Of a DNA stretch of 64,000 nt, positions 56,882 through 64,000 are shown piece by piece. This DNA comes from Pseudomonas tensinigenes. Lineage in GTDB: Bacteria > Pseudomonadota > Gammaproteobacteria > Pseudomonadales > Pseudomonadaceae. A model generated the notes under the pieces. The model was not told where the DNA came from. It saw nothing but the letters and a program-made list of their open reading frames with translations, and did not search any database. Position numbers and translations under genes: made by a program. The stretch spans positions 5,727,001 through 5,791,000 of the forward strand of contig NZ_CP077089.1 in assembly GCF_014268445.2 (NCBI RefSeq), written 5' to 3'. Numbering within the stretch: position 1 is the stretch's first letter; the number at the start of each line of letters is the position of its first letter.

Positions 56882-57629
56882 GGCGCGAACCACAGACGCT
56901 GCAACCCGGATCACGCTTGACGCGCAACTCGCGGAAGCGCGAACCGAGAGCATCGATCAACAGCAAGCGACCCACCAGCGGTTCGCCGAAACCGACCAAT
57001 ACTTTCAACGCTTCCAGCGCCTGCAAGCTGCCGACCAGACCGACCAGCGGCCCGACCACACCGGCCTCGCTGCAGGTCAGTTCAGCTTCGCTGCCGTGGC
57101 CGTATAAACAGTGGTAGCAAGGGCTCTCGGCTCGACGCGGGTCGAACACCGACAACTGCCCTTCGAGTCGAATCGCCGCGCCGCTGACCAACGGTTTGCA
57201 CGCAGCTACGCACGCAGCGTTGACGGCTTCGCGGGTGGAGAAATTATCGGAACAGTCGAGCACCAGATCCACCGCAGCCACGGCGGCGGCGAGAGAATCC
57301 TCGTCGAGCGCCTGACGATGAGGAATCAGTTGGATCTCGGGATTGATCGCGGTCAGACGCTTGAGCGCCGAGTCGACCTTGCTCATGCCGACGCTGTCGG
57401 TGTCATGGATGATCTGGCGTTGCAGGTTGGTCAGATCGACCGTGTCGAAATCCGCCAGACGCAACTCACCGACACCCGCCGCTGCGAGGTACAACGCAAC
57501 CGGCGCACCGAGACCGCCGAGCCCGACGATCAGCACGCGACTGGCTTTGAGCTTCAACTGCCCGTCGATGTCGATGTGTTGCAGCAGAATCTGCCGGCTG
57601 TAGCGCAGCAATTCCTGATCATTCAGCAC
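56874..57629 (-). CDS. moeB: Molybdopterin-synthase adenylyltransferase / ThiF-like
   Basis: This 251-residue E1-like enzyme adenylates the C-terminus of MoaD (or ThiS) for sulfur transfer. It has ATP-binding [41 protein letters not shown] and zinc Cys pairs CYHC and CSVC. Coupled by overlap to prmC and murI. Confidence 0.92.
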   Translation of the reverse strand: MLNDQELLRYSRQILLQHIDIDGQLKLKASRVLIVGLGGLGAPVALYLAAAGVGELRLADFDTVDLTNLQRQIIHDTDSVGMSKVDSALKRLTAINPEIQLIPHRQALDEDSLAAAVAAVDLVLDCSDNFSTREAVNAACVAACKPLVSGAAIRLEGQLSVFDPRRAESPCYHCLYGHGSEAELTCSEAGVVGPLVGLVGSLQALEALKVLVGFGEPLVGRLLLIDALGSRFRELRVKRDPGCSVCGSRHA

Positions 57630-58453
57630 GGCAGGCGCCCCAGACTGATGCGTTGATGACCGCCCAGGTCGGTGCGGCTGTGGACTTCTTCAAAACCGCG
57701 CGTCAGCAGCAAGTCGCGTACGGCTTCGGCTTGATCATAGCCGTGCTCGAGCATCAGCCAGCCAGCGGCCTCCAGATGAGCCGGGGCCTGATCGACGATC
57801 AAGCGCAGATCGTCGAGCCCGTCCTCACCAGCAACCAGCGCGCTGGCCGGTTCGAAGCGCACATCGCCCTCGACCAGATGCGGGTCGGCGGCAGCAATGT
57901 ACGGCGGGTTACTGATGATCAACTGGAAACGCTGACCTTCCAGCGCGCTGAACCAATGGCTGTTCAGCACCGTGGCGTTGTTCAGATGCAGGCGCTGGCG
58001 ATTGCGCTCGGCCAAAGCTACGGCTTCGAGTACACGATCCACTGCAGTGACTTTCCATGCAGGACGTTCGCTGGCCAGAGCCAAGGCGATCGCGCCGCTG
58101 CCGGTGCCAAGGTCGAGCACTTTGGCCGCAGTCGCGGGGAGCAATTCCAGCGCCGCTTCCACCAGCAATTCAGTGTCCGGACGCGGGATCAGCGTGTGCG
58201 GCGCGACTTCCAGATCGAGTTTCCAGAAACCCTGCTGACCGAGAATATAGGCCACCGGCTCACCGCTACGGCGGCGTTGCAGGTATTCGGCAAAGGTCAG
58301 CGCTGCTTCACTCGGCACGATGCGCTCGGGCCAGGTGTGCAGAAAACTGCGTGACTTGCCCAGCGCCGCCGCCAGAAGCAATTCAGCATCCAGACGCGCC
58401 GTGGGCGAGTCCGGCAATTCGGCGGCGCGCAACAGGCTGGCGATGATGGTCAT
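57623..58453 (-). CDS. prmC: Release-factor glutamine methyltransferase PrmC
   Basis: This 276-residue SAM enzyme methylates the Gln of the GGQ motif in RF1 and RF2. It has IPRPDTELLVE, motif I VLDLGTGSGAIALAL (112-126) and NPPY (182-185). It directly follows prfA, its substrate's gene, with one-base contact, and overlaps moeB by 7 bases. Confidence 0.95.
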   Translation of the reverse strand: MTIIASLLRAAELPDSPTARLDAELLLAAALGKSRSFLHTWPERIVPSEAALTFAEYLQRRRSGEPVAYILGQQGFWKLDLEVAPHTLIPRPDTELLVEAALELLPATAAKVLDLGTGSGAIALALASERPAWKVTAVDRVLEAVALAERNRQRLHLNNATVLNSHWFSALEGQRFQLIISNPPYIAAADPHLVEGDVRFEPASALVAGEDGLDDLRLIVDQAPAHLEAAGWLMLEHGYDQAEAVRDLLLTRGFEEVHSRTDLGGHQRISLGRLPC

Positions 58454-59536
58454 TTATTCACCTATCGCTGCAAGTTGGTCAGCCTGATATTCGGCCAGCA
58501 ACGGCTCGATCACCGCTTCAACGCCACCGGCGAGGATTTCATCCAGCGAGTACAGGGTCAGGTTGACGCGATGGTCAGTGACCCGGCCCTGAGCAAAGTT
58601 ATAGGTGCGAATCCGCTCGGAACGGTCGCCCGAGCCAACCAGCAATTTACGCTCGCTGGCGATCGCGTTGGCCGCCGCTGCGGTTTGCTGATCGTTGAGT
58701 TTGGCCGACAGCCAGGCCATCGCCCGAGCGCGGTTCTTGTGCTGGGAACGTTCTTCCTGACACTCGACGACAGTGCCGGTCGGTATGTGCGTGATGCGGA
58801 TCGCCGAGTCGGTAGTGTTAACGTGCTGACCGCCGGCCCCGGAGGAGCGGAACGTATCGACGCGCAAATCCGCCGGGTTGATCTCGATGGCTTCGCGCTC
58901 GTCCGGCTCGGGCAATACCGCCACGGTGCAGGCCGAGGTGTGGATACGGCCCTGTGATTCGGTAGCAGGCACGCGCTGTACGCGGTGCGCACCGGATTCG
59001 AATTTCAGCTTGCCGTAAACGTTGTCGCCTTCGATGCGGGCGATGACTTCTTTATAGCCACCGTGTTCGCCTTCGTTTTCCGACAGGATCTCGACACGCC
59101 AGCCGCGCCGCTCGGCGTAACGCGAGTACATGCGGAACAGGTCGCCGGAGAAGATCGCCGCCTCGTCGCCACCGGTGCCGGCACGGATTTCGAGAAAGAC
59201 GTTACGGCCGTCGTTGGGATCCTTGGGCAGCAACATGCGTTGCAGGTCGGCTTCCAGGGTGATCAGCAATTCCTTGGCTTCGCGGACTTCTTCCACGGCC
59301 ATTTCACGCATGTCCGGGTCGCTGTCCTTGAGCAGCGCCTGCGCGCCTTCAAGATCGCTTTGTACGCTGAGCAGCTTTTTATAGCCTTGTACCACCGGCT
59401 CAAGTTCGGCGTATTCCTTGGAATAAGCGCGGAATTTGGCCTGATCGGCAATGACTTCGCCGTCGCCGAGCAGCGCGGTCAGTTCCTCGAAACGGTCCTG
59501 GAGGATGTCCAGCTTATTGAGCAGTGACGCTTTCAT
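58454..59536 (-). CDS. prfA: Peptide chain release factor 1
   Basis: This 360-residue protein ends translation at UAA and UAG. It has the codon-reading PAT (190-192) and the catalytic GGQ (235-237) in [16 protein letters not shown]. Length equals E. coli RF1. The gene overlaps hemA by 4 bases. Confidence 0.97.
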   Translation of the reverse strand: MKASLLNKLDILQDRFEELTALLGDGEVIADQAKFRAYSKEYAELEPVVQGYKKLLSVQSDLEGAQALLKDSDPDMREMAVEEVREAKELLITLEADLQRMLLPKDPNDGRNVFLEIRAGTGGDEAAIFSGDLFRMYSRYAERRGWRVEILSENEGEHGGYKEVIARIEGDNVYGKLKFESGAHRVQRVPATESQGRIHTSACTVAVLPEPDEREAIEINPADLRVDTFRSSGAGGQHVNTTDSAIRITHIPTGTVVECQEERSQHKNRARAMAWLSAKLNDQQTAAAANAIASERKLLVGSGDRSERIRTYNFAQGRVTDHRVNLTLYSLDEILAGGVEAVIEPLLAEYQADQLAAIGE

Positions 59537-60819
59537 TGCGGTTTTTTATCCGAAAAGCTATCCGGTGAGCCCTCGAGGGCAAAGAGTTCCTGGGCCATGG
59601 CCAGCGCATCGAGGCGGCCTTCGGCAGAAAGCTTTTTCAGTTGCACACTGGGCGCATGCAACAGTTTATTGGTCAGGCCACGGGCCAGTTGTCCGAGCAC
59701 GTCTTCGGCGTTGCCGCCATTGGCCAGCAGGCGCAGGGCTTTTTGCAGCTCTTCGTCGCGCAGGCGTTCGCTCTGTTGACGATAGGCCTTGAGCACATCG
59801 ACCGCCGCCAGCTCGCGCAAGCGCACCATGAAATCGTCGGCGCCGACCGAAACCATCTCTTCCGCCGCTTGGGCTGCGCCCTGGCGACTCTTGAGGTTCT
59901 CGGCGACCACTTCGTGGAGATCGTCGACGCTGTAGAGGTAAACGTCGTCCAACTCGCCGACTTCCGGCTCGATATCCCGGGGAACGGCGATGTCGACCAT
60001 GAAGATCGGTTTGTGCTTGCGCAGCTTCAATGCACTTTCCACCGCGCCTTTGCCAAGGATCGGCAACTGACTGGCGGTCGAACTGATGACGATATCGCTG
60101 CGCACCAGTTCTGCCGGGATGTCCGACAGCAACACCGCGTGGGCGCCGAACTGTTCGGCGAGCAGACTGGCGCGTTCGAGCGTGCGGTTAGCGACGACGA
60201 TGCGCTTGACCCCCAGCTCGTGCAAATGGCGGGCGACCAAGGTGATGGTCTCGCCGGCGCCAATCAGCAGAGCCTGACTGCGCTGCAAATCACTGAAAAT
60301 CTGCTTGGCCAGGCTGACGGCGGCAAACGCCACCGATACCGGGTTTTCACCGATGGCAGTGTCGGTGCGCACCTGTTTGGCGGCATTGAAAGTTGCCTGA
60401 AACAGTCGCCCCAACAGCGGGCCGATGGTGCCGGCTTCGCGGGCCACGGCGTAAGCCGACTTCATCTGACCGAGAATCTGCGGCTCGCCGAGCACCAGCG
60501 AGTCGAGCCCGGAGGCGACACGCATCATGTGACGAACTGCCGCATCATCTTCATGCACATAAGCACTCGCACGCAGCTCGTCGAGGCTTAAATGGTGATA
60601 GTCGGCCAGCCAGCGCAGCACGATATCGGCAGAAAGCTGATCCTGTTCTATATAAAGCTCACTGCGATTGCAGGTGGAGAGGATCGCGGCTTCGCGGCTG
60701 TCGGTCAGTCGGCAGAGCTGCTGCAAGGCCTCCACCAGCTGTTCAGGAGTAAAAGCCACGCGCTCGCGGACGTCTACTGAAGCAGTCTTGTGGTTGATAC
60801 CGAGTGCAAGGAAGGCCAT
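59533..60819 (-). CDS. hemA: Glutamyl-tRNA reductase
   Basis: The 428-residue enzyme makes glutamate-1-semialdehyde, the first committed step of tetrapyrrole synthesis. It has catalytic Cys50 ([10 protein letters not shown]), [19 protein letters not shown]-binding [16 protein letters not shown] and a C-terminal dimerisation helix region. It heads the minus-strand operon, divergent from the TPR gene. Confidence 0.96.
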   Translation of the reverse strand: MAFLALGINHKTASVDVRERVAFTPEQLVEALQQLCRLTDSREAAILSTCNRSELYIEQDQLSADIVLRWLADYHHLSLDELRASAYVHEDDAAVRHMMRVASGLDSLVLGEPQILGQMKSAYAVAREAGTIGPLLGRLFQATFNAAKQVRTDTAIGENPVSVAFAAVSLAKQIFSDLQRSQALLIGAGETITLVARHLHELGVKRIVVANRTLERASLLAEQFGAHAVLLSDIPAELVRSDIVISSTASQLPILGKGAVESALKLRKHKPIFMVDIAVPRDIEPEVGELDDVYLYSVDDLHEVVAENLKSRQGAAQAAEEMVSVGADDFMVRLRELAAVDVLKAYRQQSERLRDEELQKALRLLANGGNAEDVLGQLARGLTNKLLHAPSVQLKKLSAEGRLDALAMAQELFALEGSPDSFSDKKPQ

Positions 60820-61001
60820 TCAAGGTCGCTGATGGTGACGTGAAGCCGGCAATTGTCCACCTTCGAAAGATTCAGAACAACTACCGCTGACTATTGTCCC
60901 AATCGTCAGCCCCTATAATGGGCACAATTGAGTCTCGGTTATGTTTGGCCGAAGGCTTGTGTCATGATGATCCGACCGCAGGTTAGTCGTCCTCTTCCTA
61001 T
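60820..61001 (+). promoter_or_regulatory. Divergent hemA / TPR-lolB-ispE promoter region
   Basis: TATAAT at 60914-60919 is a consensus -10 for the rightward genes; the -35 is weak (ATTGTC or CTGACT at non-ideal spacing). There is no Shine-Dalgarno sequence before ATG 61002 (the preceding bases are pyrimidine-rich), so the first gene may be poorly or leaderlessly initiated. Confidence 0.45.
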
Positions 61002-62726
61002 ATGAATAGATCTTCCGCGTTGCTCCTCGCTTTTGTCTTCCTCAGCGGCTGCCAGGCCTTGGCTCCCGTTTCGCCGGACGGTACGCCGTCGGTTGAAGAC
61101 ACCACGCCCGCGCCTGAAAAGCCCAAGGTTTACAGCTCGTTCAGCGAGGAAACCGTTTTCAGCCTGTTGAGCGCCGAACTCGCCGGCCAGCGCAATCGTT
61201 TCGACATTGCTCTGGATAACTACGTGACCCAGGCCATCAATACGCAGGATCCGGGTGTCTCCGAACGCGCCTTCCGTATCGCCGAATATCTGGGCGCCGA
61301 TCAACCGGCCCTCGATACCGCGCTGATCTGGGCGAAAAACGCCCCGGACGACCTCGAAGCGCAGCGCGCCGCTGCCGTGCAACTGGCGCGCGCCGGGCGT
61401 TATGACGACTCTATGGTCTATATGGAAAAGGTCCTGCAAGGCAAGGGCGATACCCATTTCGATTTCCTCGCGTTGTCGGCAGCGGATACCGATCAAGAAA
61501 CCCGTAACGGCCTGATGAAAAGTTTTGACCGCTTGTTGCAGCGCCATCCGAACAACAGCCAGCTGATTTTCGGCAAAGCCCTGCTCTTGCAGCAGGACGG
61601 TGACAACAAAGCCGCACTGGCCCTGCTCGAAGACAATCCGCCGGATGACGGCGAGATCGCACCGATTCTGCTGCGCGCGCGCCTGCTGCAAATTCTCAAC
61701 CGAGGCGACGAAGCGCTGCCTCTGCTGCAAAAAAGCATCAAGAAGTACCCGGACGACAAGCGCCTGCGCCTGACTTACGCGCGCATGCTGGTCGAACAGG
61801 ACCGCATGGACGACGCCAAGGCCGAGTTCTCCAGCCTTGTGCAGCAATACCCGGAAGACGACGAGCTGCGTTACTCGCTGGCATTGGTCTGCCTGGAAGC
61901 CAAAGCCTGGGATGAAGCCAAGGGTTATCTGGAAGACTTGATCGCCCGTGAAAGCCACGTCGATTCGGCGCACCTGAACCTCGGTCGCATCGCCGAAGAA
62001 CGCAACGACCCGCAAGGCGCGCTCATCGAGTACGCCCAGGTCGGCCCGGGCAACGATTATCTGCCGGCGCAATTGCGTCAGGCCGATATTCTGATGAACA
62101 ACGGCAAAACCGCTGAAGCGCAGAGCAAACTCGCCGCCCAGCGTGACGAACAACCGGACTACGCGATTCAGTTGTACCTGATCGAATCGGAAACCCTGTC
62201 GGCCAATAAACAGGACGACAAGGCTTGGAAAGTCTTGCAGCAAGCCTTGCTGCAATACCCGGACGATCTGAATCTGCTCTATACCCGGGCCATGCTCGCG
62301 GAAAAACGCAATGACCTCGCGCAAATGGAAAAAGACCTGCGCCTGATCATCAAGCGTGATCCGGACAACGCCATGGCGCTCAACGCACTCGGCTACACCT
62401 TGTCCGATCGCACCACACGCTACGCTGAAGCCAAAGCGCTGATCGAGCAGGCACACCAGATCAACCCGGAAGACCCGGCCGTACTCGACAGCCTCGGCTG
62501 GGTGAATTACCGCCTGGGCAATCTGGATGACGCCGAGAAATATCTGCGTCAGGCGCTGGAGCGCTTCCCGGATCACGAAGTCGCCGCGCACCTGGGCGAA
62601 GTGTTGTGGACCAAGGGCAACCAGCGTGAAGCCAAACAAATCTGGGGCAAATTCCTCAAGGATCAGCCCGACAGCACCATTCTGCGCAGCACCATCAAGC
62701 GCCTGACCGGATCCGAGACTCTTTAA
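61002..62726 (+). CDS. TPR-repeat lipoprotein
   Basis: The 574-residue protein has lipobox LSGC (MNRSSALLLAFVFLSGCQAL), then tetratricopeptide-like repeats over most of its length (ALNALGYTLSDRTTRYAEAK; VLDSLGWVNYRLGNLDDAEK; EVAAHLGEVLWTKGNQREAK). It likely acts as a periplasmic/outer-membrane scaffold. Its place before lolB matches PA4667 (from memory). Function not established. It lies 3 bases before lolB. Confidence 0.88.
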   Translation: MNRSSALLLAFVFLSGCQALAPVSPDGTPSVEDTTPAPEKPKVYSSFSEETVFSLLSAELAGQRNRFDIALDNYVTQAINTQDPGVSERAFRIAEYLGADQPALDTALIWAKNAPDDLEAQRAAAVQLARAGRYDDSMVYMEKVLQGKGDTHFDFLALSAADTDQETRNGLMKSFDRLLQRHPNNSQLIFGKALLLQQDGDNKAALALLEDNPPDDGEIAPILLRARLLQILNRGDEALPLLQKSIKKYPDDKRLRLTYARMLVEQDRMDDAKAEFSSLVQQYPEDDELRYSLALVCLEAKAWDEAKGYLEDLIARESHVDSAHLNLGRIAEERNDPQGALIEYAQVGPGNDYLPAQLRQADILMNNGKTAEAQSKLAAQRDEQPDYAIQLYLIESETLSANKQDDKAWKVLQQALLQYPDDLNLLYTRAMLAEKRNDLAQMEKDLRLIIKRDPDNAMALNALGYTLSDRTTRYAEAKALIEQAHQINPEDPAVLDSLGWVNYRLGNLDDAEKYLRQALERFPDHEVAAHLGEVLWTKGNQREAKQIWGKFLKDQPDSTILRSTIKRLTGSETL

Positions 62727-62729
62727 CTC

Positions 62730-63347
62730 ATGTTTTTGCGCCACGTTATTGTTTTCAGCTTCATCGCCCTGCTCGCTGGCTGCTCGGGTTTTGGCACTCG
62801 CGAATCGGTCGAGGGCCACGGCAGTCCGGCTCAATGGGCCGCGAACAAACAGCAACTGACCAGCCTCGACGGCTGGCAGATCGACGGCAAGATCGGCATC
62901 CGCGCACCGAAAGATTCGGGTAGCGGCACGCTGTTCTGGCTGCAACGTCAGGATTACTACGACATTCGTTTGTCCGGCCCGCTGGGTCGTGGCGCGGCAC
63001 GTTTGACTGGGCGTCCGGGCAAGGTCTCGCTAGAAGTCGCCAACCAGGGTCGCTATGAATCGCAGTCCCCGGAAGCCCTGCTCGAAGAACAGCTCGGCTG
63101 GAAACTGCCGGTGTCGAATCTGGCCTGGTGGGTCCGTGGTCTGCCCGCTCCGGACAGCAAAAGTCGCCTGAATCTGGATGCCGACAGCCGCCTGGCCAAC
63201 CTCGAACAGGATGGCTGGAAAGTCGAATACACCGCCTACACCGAACAAAACGGTTACTGGTTGCCGGAGCGCATCAAGCTGCACGGCACTGATCTTGACG
63301 TGACGCTGGTGATCAAGACCTGGCAACCGCGCAAGCTGGGACAATAA
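62730..63347 (+). CDS. lolB: Outer-membrane lipoprotein insertion receptor LolB
   Basis: This 205-residue lipoprotein receives lipoproteins from LolA and inserts them in the outer membrane. It has lipobox LAGC (Cys18), [32 protein letters not shown] and [11 protein letters not shown]. Length and blocks are typical. It is coupled closely to ispE, a common order in Gammaproteobacteria. Confidence 0.95.
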   Translation: MFLRHVIVFSFIALLAGCSGFGTRESVEGHGSPAQWAANKQQLTSLDGWQIDGKIGIRAPKDSGSGTLFWLQRQDYYDIRLSGPLGRGAARLTGRPGKVSLEVANQGRYESQSPEALLEEQLGWKLPVSNLAWWVRGLPAPDSKSRLNLDADSRLANLEQDGWKVEYTAYTEQNGYWLPERIKLHGTDLDVTLVIKTWQPRKLGQ

Positions 63348-63350
63348 CCG

Positions 63351-64000
63351 ATGACCGCTGCACGCCTGACCCTGCCCTCGCCGGCCAAACTCAACTTGAT
63401 GCTGCACATTCTCGGGCGCCGTGAAGACGGTTATCACGAGTTGCAGACGCTGTTTCAGTTTGTCGACTACGGCGATGAAATCACTTTTGCCGTGCGTGAT
63501 GACGGCGTGATTCAATTGCACACCGAATTCGCCGGCGTGCCGCATGACAGCAACCTGATCGTGCGCGCGGCGAAAATGCTTCAGCAACAGTCCGGTTGCA
63601 CGCTCGGCATCGATATCTGGATTGATAAAGTCCTGCCAATGGGCGGCGGCATCGGTGGCGGCAGTTCGAATGCGGCGACGACTTTGCTCGGCCTGAATCA
63701 TCTGTGGCAGTTGGGTTGGGATGAGGATCGCCTGGCCGCACTGGGCCTGACACTCGGTGCCGACGTGCCGGTTTTTGTCCGTGGTCACGCGGCGTTTGCC
63801 GAGGGCGTGGGCGAGAAACTCACCCCGGTGAATCCCGAAGAACCGTGGTATCTGGTGCTCGTGCCGCAAGTCTCTGTTAGTACGGCAGAAATTTTTTCCG
63901 ATCCTTTGTTGACACGTAACACGCCGCCCATTAAAGTGCGCCCCGTTCCCGAGGGAAACAGTCGAAATGACTGCTTGCCGGTGGTTGCAAGGCGTTATCC
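63351..64000 (+). CDS. ispE: 4-diphosphocytidyl-2-C-methyl-D-erythritol kinase (cut by window end)
   Basis: The first 216 codons are present. GHMP-kinase features: [23 protein letters not shown]-binding [17 protein letters not shown] and [20 protein letters not shown]. It phosphorylates CDP-methylerythritol in the MEP isoprenoid route. The remaining about 65 codons lie beyond the window; ribosome site is weak but the start is family-typical. Confidence 0.95.
   Translation, partial: MTAARLTLPSPAKLNLMLHILGRREDGYHELQTLFQFVDYGDEITFAVRDDGVIQLHTEFAGVPHDSNLIVRAAKMLQQQSGCTLGIDIWIDKVLPMGGGIGGGSSNAATTLLGLNHLWQLGWDEDRLAALGLTLGADVPVFVRGHAAFAEGVGEKLTPVNPEEPWYLVLVPQVSVSTAEIFSDPLLTRNTPPIKVRPVPEGNSRNDCLPVVARRY

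Noticed and set aside
60939..62945. Minus-strand open frame of 668 codons opposite the TPR lipoprotein
   Set aside because: No motif or ribosome site; the plus strand has a lipobox, TPR repeats and operon context.

Overview
The window is about 60 % GC chromosomal DNA from a Pseudomonas of the fluorescens/putida type. The evidence is protein similarity throughout, the hairpin repeat families between genes (chiefly the GCGAGCAGGCTCGC type), and gene order. From memory of P. aeruginosa PAO1, positions 1-7,773 follow the rplM to yhcB/zapG segment (about PA4433-PA4441), and 26,099 to the end follows hprA-rsmC through hpt-upp-uraA, hemH, phr, pagL, murI-moeB-prmC-prfA-hemA and lolB-ispE (about PA4626-PA4669). 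The stretch between (about 8-26 kb) is more accessory.

Layout. 1-7.8 kb: partial rplM, tas-like aldo-keto reductase, acyl-CoA dehydrogenase with divergent GlxA-type regulator, zapE, trpS, alpha/beta hydrolase, zapG. 8-9.5 kb: OmpA-family lipoprotein and a metallo-beta-lactamase-fold hydrolase. 9.7-14.7 kb: a 1,678-residue serralysin-like RTX metalloprotease with internal DNA duplications. 14.8-23.1 kb: a lipid-use module (MalT/AlkS-like LuxR regulator, DUF1329, DUF1302, AlkK-like acyl-CoA ligase). 23.2-26 kb: MFS exporter with divergent AraC regulator, then a LysE-type exporter. 26-32.3 kb: hprA, rsmC, a yybP-ykoY-like Mn riboswitch with a GDT1/UPF0016 Mn exporter, M48 lipoprotein peptidase, dCACHE chemoreceptor. 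32.5-45 kb: SRAP protein, small conserved proteins, acyltransferase, yajG, mqo, hpt, upp-uraA, hemH, epimerase. 45.2-55 kb: a photoprotection locus. 55-64 kb: pagL and the murI-moeB-prmC-prfA-hemA operon, facing TPR lipoprotein-lolB-ispE (ispE cut by the window end).

The most interesting part is 45.1-55.0 kb. Nine overlapping genes run in one direction (DUF523/DUF1722, MerR regulator without the B12-binding motif, photolyase, NTF2-like, SDR, FAD amine-oxidase-like, DUF1365, CFA-synthase-like methyltransferase, DUF2878). They follow a promoter carrying two TGTACA-N12-TGTA(C/T)A sites, and related hexamers precede the neighbouring FAD/Trp-rich gene pair. The layout suggests a light-induced regulon joining DNA repair to membrane-lipid modification. 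The CFA-like enzyme lacks residues needed for cyclopropane chemistry, so it may make a methylated or furan-type fatty acid instead.

No rRNA, tRNA, insertion sequence, prophage or CRISPR array was recognised.
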